From: Meles meles
Lineage: Eukaryota > Chordata > Mammalia > Carnivora > Mustelidae
Assembly: GCF_922984935.1 (NCBI RefSeq)
Contig: NC_060083.1
Location: 45,475,203 to 45,539,202 of the forward strand
Direction of reading: 5' to 3'
DNA: 64,000 nt
The position numbers and the translations under genes are program-made. This document shows positions 55,527-64,000 of this stretch, one piece after another. A model generated the notes under the pieces. That model was not told the DNA's origin and ran no database searches. It was given only the letters and a program-made list of their open reading frames with translations. Each line of letters opens with the position of its first letter. The first letter of the stretch is position 1.

Positions 55527-56918
55527 ACTCTCTTCACCGGTGCAGATATCCCACACACGTGTCACCTAAGGACAATGCCCGGTTATGTCCAGACAGTACT
55601 GAGTCTTGCATCTAGCTAGGAAAAAATCCCCTGGAGGACACGGTGGACAATCGATGGATGTCAACGGTGGTTAGGCAGTGGATCAGTCTGCTCTGCTCTC
55701 CACTGGTTAAGGCTGCTTGTTTATTAGCCCATGTGAAACTCTCTATGCCACCTTGATTCCCAGCCATAGCGCAGGAAAATACTGGCTACCGCGACGGTGC
55801 GTTTCGAAATGCAAGTCTGTTCCTTTTGTCATGAGTACAAATGTCCTGTTGCCTGAAAACACTGGCCCTTTGCACGGAGTGAAGCAGAGAATGAGGAATA
55901 ACCCGTTGACACTGCGGAGAAATGGCACCTCTCCCAAAGGGTATCAGCTGCATTCAAGGAAGCTTGGTCATCTGCTCAGATTCACGGCAGGGGACAGACA
56001 GGGCCACCCTCTCCTTCTTGTGATCTGTCACTGTGTACAAAGCCCTGTGATGGACAACAGGGACCGTGGGTGAGTGAGTGAGGTCGATGAGAAATGGTTC
56101 AAACTGTCACAACCTGGATCCTGCTTTTACCAAGGGGGCGGCTTTGGGAGGCAGGAATGCCATGAAAGAAAGGATTTTCACTTCGGATGACCGGAGCTGT
56201 CCTAGAGAAGCTTCCCTTACCGCCAAGTCCTCGGTCCTTCTGGAAATCGCGGTGATAGATACCTGTGGCGTGGTGCAATCCCAAGGTTCAGGCTTCTCTC
56301 TAGAATAGGTATTGGCCAAGCCTTTCTGTAAAGGACCAAACAGTAAACATTTTAGTCTCTGTTCTGCCATTCACCTTGGCTACTGTCCACAGAAGCCGCC
56401 ATAGAACTACGCAAACAAACGAAGAATGGGCGTGGCTGCACCCCAGTGAGACTTTACTGGTGGATATCAAAGATTGAATTTCAACGTCCATTTCAGGCCA
56501 TAAAATATTCTCCTTTTGATTTTTTCCAACCATTTAAAGATATAAAACCATCCCTCGTAAAACCATTTGTACTCAGGATGTACAAAAACAGGTTCAGGGG
56601 AACCAGAGCGTGCTGACCCCAGGTCTCAAAGAGCAGGTACTTCAGGTTCCCCCCATCCCCTGGGGCCTCGGGCTGGGCTGCCTGTTTACCAGAGTCAGCT
56701 GGATCTCTCCCCCTGTTTCAGCCAGGTATACTTGTCTTTGTAATCCTATAATCCCATAATCCTATTATCACGTAATTCAATTAAATAGTACACCAACTGA
56801 TGAAATGTGAGTGCACAGAATCACTTCCTTGAAAACTACACGTTGGCTGCTTTGAACCAACCAGAGAATCACAGAAATGTTGAAGGAGGTGTGAAGGGTA
56901 ACTAGAAATTTTTTGGAG

Positions 56919-56950
<32 letters not shown>

Positions 56951-57160
56951 TCTAGGTGGCTTCTACACCAGATAGTTTCATTTGTGTCCTTACCTTCTCA
57001 CCCCATTTAAGGAAACTGGAAATAACAGGTGATGGGTTGTGGGAGTGATTAATGCAAGGAAGACAAGGACACCTCAGTCAGGAGCCCAAAGAGAGCCTGA
57101 TGCTTAAATGTGCATTTATAGGTTTGAAGTCAAAACGATTTGACAAAGACATATATGTTT

Positions 57161-57353
57161 CTTTTTTTTTTTATTTTTATTTATTTATTTGACAGAGATC
57201 ACAAGTAGGTAGCGAGGCAGGCAGAGAGGGAGGAAGGGAAGCAGGCTCCCCGCTGAGCAGAAAGCCCGATGTGGGGCTCAATCCCAGGACCCTGGGATCA
57301 TGATCTGAGCTGAAGGCAGAAGCTTTAACCCACTGAGCCACCCAGGTGCCCCT
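57161..57353 (-). mobile_element. Can-SINE
   Basis: Poly(T), ATTTATTTATTTGACAGAGA, ending CCACCCAGGTGCCCC. Confidence 0.94.
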
Positions 57354-57535
57354 CTGTTTCTATTTTATGATTGTCCACTTTGACCAGCTTTTTCTGAAGA
57401 GTGGCCAGTGACCCAGTCCTGCTTATATCTAAGCAAGGACTTCTCCAGCAGTTTAACCTACTTTTTGTATAGTTTGAATTTGAATGTTTTTATAGGATGT
57501 ATATATCACTTTAATAGTTTAAAGAACGAATGAAG

Positions 57536-57855
57536 GGGCGCCTGAGTGGCTCAGTTAGTTCAGTATCCAACTCTTTTTTTGTTTAAGCTTTTATTTATTT
57601 ATTTGACAGAGTGAGACACAGTGAGAGAGGGAACACAAGCAGGGGGAGTGGGAGAGGGACAAGCAGGCTCCCTGCTGAGCAGGGAGTCCAATGTGAGGCT
57701 GGATCCCAGGCTCCTGAGATCATGACCTGAGCTGAGTACAGACGCCTAACAACTGAGCCACCCAGGCACTCCAAGTATCCAACTCTTGATCTCAGTTTAG
57801 GTCTTGATCTCAGGGTCATGAGTTGAAGGCCCATATTGCATTCCATACCCAGCAT
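57536..57855 (+). mobile_element. Old SINE variant split by a younger SINE
   Basis: Left part GGGGCGCCTGAGTGGCTCAG; right part resumes CTCTTGATCTCAGTTTAGGT. The younger reverse SINE (about 57575-57773) lies between. AGTATCCAACTCTT is doubled. Confidence 0.88.
57575..57773 (-). mobile_element. Can-SINE nested in an older SINE
   Basis: TTTTTTTGTTTAAGCTTTTA start, CCACCCAGGCACTCC end. Confidence 0.92.
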
Positions 57856-58114
57856 AGAGAAGAGAGAGAGAGAGAAAGAAAGAAAAAAGAGGGAGAGAGA
57901 AAGGAAGAGAGGAAGGGAGAAAGAAGGAGGGAAGAAGGGTGGTAGGGAGGGAGGGAGGAAAGAAGGGAGGGAGGGAGGGAAAGGGAAGAAAAAGAAAGAA
58001 AGAAAGCAAGCAAGAAAGAAAGAAGGAAATGAGGAAGGGAGGGAGGGAGGGAGGAAAGAAGGGAGAAGGAGGGGAGGGGAGGGGTGGGAGATGAGGGAGG
58101 GAGGAAGAAAGAGG
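57856..58114 (+). repeat. Purine tract, (GAAA/GGAA/GGGA)n
   Basis: About 260 bases almost all A and G, grown from the tail of the older SINE. Open frames rich in Ser/Pro/Leu or Arg/Lys/Glu here are artefacts. Confidence 0.92.
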
Positions 58115-58324
58115 TTGATTTCCCTCTTCTACAAAGGTCCAAGCTGGCAGATGGTCCAGAGGTGGGGGCTCTGGTGGTGGCTCTGACCCCCAAGGAGCCC
58201 AGCACCTTCTATCTTGTTACCCCGCAGAAGAAGGATCATCTCCCCACATTCACTGCCAGTTCATGGGAATGAGTAAAGAAGAAGTAGAGGGTGAGCATTT
58301 TCCTTTTAAAAATCTAATGGGCCG

Positions 58325-58516
58325 GGGGGGAGGGCCCTGGGGTGGCTCAGTCCTTAAGCGGCTTCTGGAACCTGGGATCAAGCCCCGCATCAGGGTCCTT
58401 GCTCAGCCGGAAGCCTGCTTCTCCCTCTCCCATTTCCCCTGCTTGAGTTCCCTCTCTCACTTTGTCTCTCTCTGTCAAATAAATAAATAAAATCTTTTAA
58501 AAAAAGAAAAAAAAAT
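58325..58516 (+). mobile_element. Can-SINE
   Basis: CCCTGGGGTGGCTCAGTCCT to AAATAAATAAATAAAATC; flanked by AAAAATCTAAT. Confidence 0.88.
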
Positions 58517-58535
58517 CTAATTGGGGGAGGGGGCA

Positions 58536-58719
58536 GGGCACCTGCACGTCTCAGTTGGTTAAATGACTGCCTTCAGCTCAGGTCATGGTCCCGGTGTCCC
58601 GGAATCAAGTACCACATTGGGCTCCCAGCTCCGCGGGGAGTCTGCTTCTCCCTCTTCTCCCCTCTCATGCTCTTTCTCTCTCTCTCTCTCAAATAAATAA
58701 ATAAAATCTTTTTAAAATT
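58536..58719 (+). mobile_element. Can-SINE
   Basis: GGGCACCTGCACGTCTCAGT to AAATAAATAAAATC; third copy of AAAAATCTAATGGG follows. Confidence 0.9.
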
Positions 58720-60324
58720 AAAAATCTAATGGGGGAAGCTGCACGCATGACTTCTCGTCCTACTCCAATGTCCAGAACCTGGTCACGTGGACACGCCTTA
58801 CTAGCAGGGAGCCTAGGAAACGTGGTCCCCACCACGAGGATATCACCTTCCCCCACGGTTTTAGCCAACTCTGTGGTGTTTTCCCACCTCAACCACCGTC
58901 TCTGATTCCCCCAACACCGAGTGGGCGCTCAGCGGTTTGATCCAATTCTGACACTAACTACCTAAGGTGAGCACAGGGGCCGCCACTCACAGGCCAGGCC
59001 CAAAGTCCTGCTCCCCTTTCAGATGCTGTCGAACCCCTGGACCTCCTGTGCTTCTGACCAAGAGGCTATAAATCCGGGACTCCTGTGACCCCGTCCTTGG
59101 GTTTGATAGTCTGCTAGAACATTTCCAAGAACTCAGGAATACACTTTATTTACACTTTCTGGTTTATTATAAAAGATGTTAGAAGGGATACAGATGAGCA
59201 GCCAGATAGAGAGGCATACGGGGCAAGGCGCGGAAGGGTCCCCAGGGCAGGAGCTCCTGTCCTGCGGGGCTGTGGTTCACGGTCCTCCTTGGAGATGGGG
59301 GAGTGGAGCTGAAAGTTCCAGGCTTCCCATCAAGGCTTGGTCTTTCGGATGACCAGTCCCCCTCCTGAAGGTATCTAGGGGCCCACTCACCAAGAGTCCC
59401 CTCGTTAAAACTAAAAGATGTTCCTCTTACCCAGGAAATGCCAAGGGCTTTTAGGAGCTCTGCATCGGGAACTGGGGACAAAGACCAAATATATATTCTT
59501 CTTAGGCCACAGCCCCCTCTGCGAATAGCCCCAGATCCCGGTCCCTTGCTCCTCTGCTGAGCTCCTGACCCGTATATCTTTGGTCCCAGACATACCCATT
59601 TGGATGTCTGCCAGTCAACTAAAACTCCTTCCCACCTACAGAGCCAAAATGATGAATCAACATTTCTCAAGTGCTGTCAAGACACCAGGCCTTTTCACAT
59701 ATTCGCTTAGTCTTCCCTGCAAACACGACTCGCCCCATTCATGCAGAAGATGGAATGGAAGCACCGACAGTGCAAGTCAGTAGCAGGCCCTTGTCTTGAC
59801 CCCCAAATCTCCAGGGATCTCCGGCTCCTTGAAGAGAATTTCCAACTCGCAGGTGGCTGAGTGGGAAATTTTGGCTTCCCAGCACAAGTGACTTGAATCG
59901 CTCTTTGGAAGTCTGGAGACAGAGCAGTGCAGATCTAGGAACGGGCAGCAGGTCTCGGAATTGGGGAGTAACCACAAAGGAATTCGTCAGAGGACTTAAC
60001 TTTACTCTGTGTGCTCCCCTGGAATAGAGGGGGGCACATGGAATGGACAGGGGAGGGGGCGTCCTCCTCCTTAAGGCTTGTGGAACACACTTTGATCCAT
60101 AAATTTAAGAAATGGGATATACTGTATAGAAGGTGTTTGGCTTTTATCTGTCGTTCAGTGATGCATCGCAGGGTCTTTCTGTGTCAATAAACAGACACCC
60201 AACCCTCTCCCCCAGCGTTCCTGATGCTCCTTTCCTGTCCTGTTTTCTCCCACAGCACTTCCCACTTTCTGCCACACCACACAGTAACTTACTTATTATG
60301 TGTATCGTCTGCCTACTTGTGACA

Positions 60325-60605
60325 GAATGTCTCATGTGGAAATCCTAACCCCCAGTGTGGTGCTCTCAGCAGGTGGGGTCTTTGGTGCATGATGAGCTGT
60401 TGAGGACTCGTGAATGGGGTACCAGGGAGCTCCCTCAGCCCTTCCGCCAGGTGAGGACGTAGCAGGAACCCTCTCCATGAATCAGGAAGGGGTTCTCCCC
60501 GGACCCTGAATCTACTGGTGCCCTAATCTTGGATTTCTCAGTTTCCAGAATTGTGGGAAATAAATTTTGCTTTTTAAGTGCTACCAAGTTTATCGTAATT
60601 GGTTG
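60325..60605 (+). mobile_element. MaLR (MST-type) LTR remnant
   Basis: GGAAATCCTAACCCCCAGTG, GGTGGGGTCTTTGGTGCATG and CCAGAATTGTGGGAAATAAA match MST LTR wording. Solitary LTR, no coding content. Confidence 0.6.
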
Positions 60606-61024
60606 TAGTGCCTGAAGAGATGGAGACACTCCTAGAATACAAGGGTCTTTGCTTTCTTCACTGATGTATCCCCCTGGGGGGGGGGGGGGATGCCACGGGG
60701 TGGGAGGTGGGGATCAATACTTCTGCTAAACGAATGAATCCAGCCCCTCACAGGCACGGGCTGCACGATTTAGCAAGCACATATACAAGCGTGCATACAC
60801 ACGTACATGTACACACTCCTAAATGCAGAAGTGCATTCCTGTCCCATTGCACTTTGCGCCCTCCCTTTGCCCACCCTGCAGGCTGGGCAGTGATGGATAT
60901 GGGGCCCCGCCCACCATAAGGGGCACCAGACCTCGCTCCCCTCCGCAGGGGCAGCGTGCACCTGCCTCTGAGGCTGCAAAACTAGGGACTGAGGACACGC
61001 ACTCCCAGGGCCAGTAGGACGGGG

Positions 61025-61140
61025 TTGGCCACTTACAAGCTGTGTGACCTTGGACAAATTACTCACCCTCCGTGTACCTCAGTCTCATCATCTGTCAGAT
61101 GTAGATGACAACAGTATCTACTTCAAACAGTTGTGGTCAT
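61025..61140 (+). repeat. MIR-like element
   Basis: AAGCTGTGTGACCTTGGACA and CTCATCATCTGTCAGATGTA. Confidence 0.7.
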
Positions 61141-61146
61141 TTTAAT

Positions 61147-61248
61147 TCTTTAAGTTTTTTTTTAATTTGAGATAGCAGGAGTGGGGGAAGGGGCAGAGGC
61201 AGAGGGAGAAGCAGACTCCCCACTGAGCAGGGAGCCAGAGAGATAGAG

Positions 61249-61281
<33 letters not shown>

Positions 61282-61360
61282 CGGGGAGGGATCCCAGGAC
61301 CCTGGGATCATGACCCAAGCCAAAGGTAAATACCCAACTGACGAAGCCATCCAGGCGCCC
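61147..61360 (-). mobile_element. Can-SINE variant
   Basis: TAAGTTTTTTTTTAATTTGA start and GCCATCCAGGCGCCCC end, with an inserted (AGAG)n run. Confidence 0.85.
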
Positions 61361-61377
61361 CCAGTTGTGACAATTTT

Positions 61378-61551
61378 TTTTTTAAGATTTATTTATTTGA
61401 CAGAGAGAGAGATCACAAGTAGGCAGAGAGAGAGGAGGAAGCAGGCTCCCCGCTGAGCAGAGAGCCCGATGTGGGGCTCGATCCCAGGACCCTGAGATCA
61501 TGACCCGAGCTGAAGGCAGAGGCTTAACCCACTGAGCCACCCAGGTGCCCC
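61378..61551 (-). mobile_element. Can-SINE with target duplication
   Basis: Reverse young copy; CAGTTGTGACAATTTTT on both sides. Confidence 0.95.
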
Positions 61552-61580
61552 AGTTGTGACAATTTTTAAAAGCAATTAGG

Positions 61581-61775
61581 GGGGCGCCTGGGTGGCTCAG
61601 TGGGTTAAAGCCTCTGCCTTCAGCTCAGGTCATGATCCCAGAGTCCTGGGATGGAGCCCCGCATCAGGCTTTCTGCTCAGTGGGGAGCCTACTTCCTCTT
61701 CTCTCTCTGCCTGCTTCTCTGCCTACTTGTGATCTCCGTCTGTTAAATAAATAAATAAATCTTTAAAAAAAATAC
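61581..61775 (+). mobile_element. Can-SINE
   Basis: GGGGCGCCTGGGTGGCTCAG to AAATAAATCTTT and poly(A). Confidence 0.95.
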
Positions 61776-61810
61776 ATAAAGATATAAAAACAGAACCAAA
61801 TGGAAATTTT

Positions 61811-62017
61811 GTTTTATTTTATTTTATTTCAAAGATTTTATTTATTTATTTAACAAAGTCACAATGAGAGAGGGAACACAAGCAAGGGGAGCGGGAGAAG
61901 GAGAAGCAGGTTCCCCACTGAGCAGGGAGCCCGAAGTAAGGCTCGATTCCAGGACCCTGGGATCATGACCTGAGCCAAAGGCAGCCACTTAATGACTGAG
62001 CCACTCAGGCACCCCCC
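61811..62017 (-). mobile_element. Can-SINE with target duplication
   Basis: TTTTATTTTATTTCAAAGAT start; AAATGGAAATTTT on both sides. Confidence 0.94.
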
Positions 62018-62163
62018 AAATGGAAATTTTAGAAGTGAAAAAAATAAAATAACCAAAATAGAAATTCCCTGGATGGGATCAAATAGCAGAATGGATATAA
62101 CAAAAGAAAGAACCAGTGAACTTGAAGATAAAGCATGAGAAATCATCCACTCTAAGCCACAGA

Positions 62164-62262
62164 GAGTGCACCTAGCTGGCTCAGTGCGTGAAGCATGTGA
62201 CTCTTGATCTCTGGGGCATGAGTTCAAGCCCCACGTTGAGTGTGGAGATTACTTAAAAATAA
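62164..62262 (+). mobile_element. Old tRNA-like SINE
   Basis: GTGCACCTAGCTGGCTCAGT and GGCATGAGTTCAAGCCCCAC. Confidence 0.78.
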
Positions 62263-62410
62263 ATCCTAGGATCAAGTCCCGCATCAGGCTCCCAGCTCCA
62301 TGGGGAATTTGCTTCTCCCTCTGACCTTCTCCCCTCTCATGCTGTCTCTCTCTCTCTCTCTCTCAAATAAATAAATAAAATTTTAAAAAATAATAAAGTC
62401 TTTAAAAAAA
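62263..62410 (+). mobile_element. 5'-truncated Can-SINE
   Basis: Begins inside the element (CCTAGGATCAAGTCCCGCAT) and runs to AAATAAATAAATAAAATTTT. Confidence 0.85.
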
Positions 62411-62529
62411 CAAAAAGAAAGGAAATTTTCAGTGAAAGGAAGAACTAAGGGAATTTGCTACCAGCTAATCTGCACTAAAAGAATCATGAAGGAAGAGTCA
62501 GATGGTGTCTAAAGACATTGCCATTTTCT

Positions 62530-63300
62530 TCTGCAGTTCAACCGGAAACCCTTTAGACCCTATATGAACCAGAAATCCCACTCCAAGGCAGTTATCCTAG
62601 AGAAATGAACACATATGTCCACACAAAAACCTGTCTGGGGCACCTGGGTGGCTCAGTGGGTTAAAGCCTCTGCCTTCGGCTCAGGTCATGATCTCAGGGT
62701 CCTGGGATCGAGCCCCGCATCATCAGGCTCTCTGCTCAGCGGGGAGCCTGCTTCCCCCTCTCTCTCTGCCTGCCTCTCTGCCTGCTTGTGATCTCTGTCT
62801 GTCAAATAAACAAATAAAATAAAAAATAAAACCTGTCCATGAGTGTTTATAGCAGGTCTGTTCATAATTGCCCCAAGTTGGAAACAATCTGAGTATCCCT
62901 CAGTGAGGGACCAAGTGAACAAGCTATGGTACATTCATATATTGGGATATTTACTACTTAGCAATGAAGAGAAACGAACCATTGAGATGCAGAATAAATT
63001 AGATTAATGTCAAAGGCGTCAGGCTGAATGCAGAAAGCCTGTCTCAAAAGGTCACACACTGTAGAATTCTATTTACGGACATTCTCAAAAAGATAAAACT
63101 ATGGTGATAAAGAGCACATTAGTAGTTGCCGAAGATAGGGGTAGGAGGAGGAACGACTGCACGGGATAGTGCCTGGGAGTCCTGTGGAGTGACGTGACTC
63201 TTGCAAACCCTGACCTGCGGTGGTGACCACAGGAATCTACACACATGTTAAAAGTCAGAACTGTTCCCCAACCAAAAAAAGTCAAATTTACTGTATGTTA
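62530..63300 (+). mobile_element. Old L1 3' UTR fragment, SINE-interrupted
   Basis: CCCTATATGAACCAGAAATC..., then CATAATTGCCCCAAGTTGGA and GGTACATTCATATATTGGGA, the standard L1 3' wording. Confidence 0.75.
62638..62835 (+). mobile_element. Can-SINE inside the L1 fragment
   Basis: GGGGCACCTGGGTGGCTCAG to AAATAAAATAAAAA; AAAACCTGT on both sides. CATCATCAG contains a 3-base duplication. Confidence 0.94.
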
Positions 63301-63391
63301 CTTTTCAGATTCATTTTTTTAAGTTACTATCTCTAAAGAGCTTGACACAGTTCCTGATAAAATAGTAAGATTTCAAAAAGGGTTAAAAATT

Positions 63392-63585
63392 GGGGCACCT
63401 GAGTGGCTCAGTCAGTTAAGCGTCTGCCTTCAGCTCAGGTCATGATTCTAGGGTCCTGGGATCGAGCCCTGCATCAGGCTCCCTGCTCAGCAGAGAGCTT
63501 GCTTCTCTCTCTCCCTCTGCCTGCTGCTCTGCTTACTTGTGCTCTCTCTCTGTCAAATAAATAAATAAAATCTTTTTTTAAAAAG
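63392..63585 (+). mobile_element. Can-SINE
   Basis: GGGGCACCTGAGTGGCTCAG to AAATAAATAAAATCTTTTTT. Confidence 0.94.
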
Positions 63586-64000
63586 TGTTAAAAATAAAAT
63601 AAATTCCTTGCTTTTTGAACTGAGACAGCTGCCTGTGTCAGGAACATATGAGAAATGCCCAGTGGAGGTGGCTGCTTAAAGGCCATGAGATTATACTGTT
63701 CCACTGCCATCTGCGCCTTCTGGGAGGTCCACCTCGGGGACATACAGGCAGAAGGGAAGCCGCATGAAGATTCATGACCACCGGGCACAAGTAGCCCCCA
63801 GCAGGAGGTGAGGTGGGAAGGGGAGGACTGTGGGGGAGCGGGTCCAGGTGCATTTAGAGAGCATAGGGTCTCCTAGAAGCTCAGAATTCCACTCCAGAGC
63901 TAGACAAATCCTGGTACAAACTCACTTCATCTGCTCCCCCAAGCCTCTGTGGCCAAGCTGCGTCATCTCTGAGCCTCGGCGTTGTCATCTGTGGAAAGTA

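Larger units (their letters stand above)
51890..64000. other. Region upstream of PYY, no gene seen
   Basis: 12 kb with no exon of recognisable family. 51.9-53.9 kb is mostly unique sequence. From 54.6 kb on it is dominated by old repeats, Can-SINEs, a purine tract and L1 fragments. In human the next gene is NAGS; it is not visible here. Confidence 0.7.

Noticed and set aside
57797..58205. Ser/Pro/Leu-rich minus-strand frames and Lys/Glu/Arg-rich plus-strand frames
   Set aside because: Translations of the purine tract.
58700..60000. Possible exon of the next gene (NAGS in human order)
   Set aside because: Frames of 163 and 67 codons show no recognisable motif and lie among repeats; not supported.

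Overview
The window is mammalian nuclear DNA, from a caniform carnivore and most likely a mustelid. The evidence is about 35 copies of the carnivore tRNA-Lys-derived SINE (Can-SINE), many with the tail CTACTTGTGATCTCTCTCTGTC followed by (AAATAA)n, which I associate with mustelids. The genes match the mammalian block MPP2 - PPY - PYY (human 17q21). The exact species is not readable from the sequence.

Layout. Positions 1-2,570 hold repeats and no gene. MPP2 (MAGUK p55 scaffold) occupies about 2,576-28,040 on the minus strand. It has a 2.4 kb 3' UTR, eleven shared coding exons, two alternative first coding exons at 22.1 and 25.4 kb, and a GC-rich non-coding first exon near 28.0 kb. The assembled protein is 552 residues (569 with the alternative start): L27-L27-PDZ-SH3-GK. 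From 28.1 to 37.8 kb is repeat-rich intergenic DNA. A small secreted-peptide gene lies on the plus strand at 37.85-39.76 kb. PPY (95 residues) is on the minus strand at 42.1-43.7 kb and PYY (97 residues) on the minus strand at 50.7-51.9 kb. Both are intact, with TATA boxes and poly(A) signals. From 52 to 64 kb I see no gene, only repeats and one possible regulatory element.

The most interesting item is the plus-strand gene at 37.85-39.76 kb. It has a TATA box, splice sites, a signal peptide and a poly(A) signal. It shares the exon layout and intron phases of PPY and PYY: the first intron sits at the ATG, the second falls in phase 2 at the codon of the family's penultimate Arg, and the third is a phase-2 intron after Gly-Pro. 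It has a PP-fold-like EPxxPG...MANFA...KYLEKL segment and a promoter core resembling that of PPY. It lacks the Arg-Tyr-Gly-Lys-Arg amidation end and carries a Lys/Pro-rich tail instead. I read it as a diverged NPY-family member made by inverted duplication, lying tail-to-tail with PPY. Bovine seminalplasmin, reported to derive from this family, is a candidate relative. I do not recognise a standard symbol for it.

Roles. MPP2 is a membrane-associated scaffold enriched in neurons and at synapses. PPY and PYY are islet and gut endocrine peptides acting on Y receptors. The third peptide cannot be a classical Y-receptor amide agonist, because the receptor-binding C-terminus is gone.
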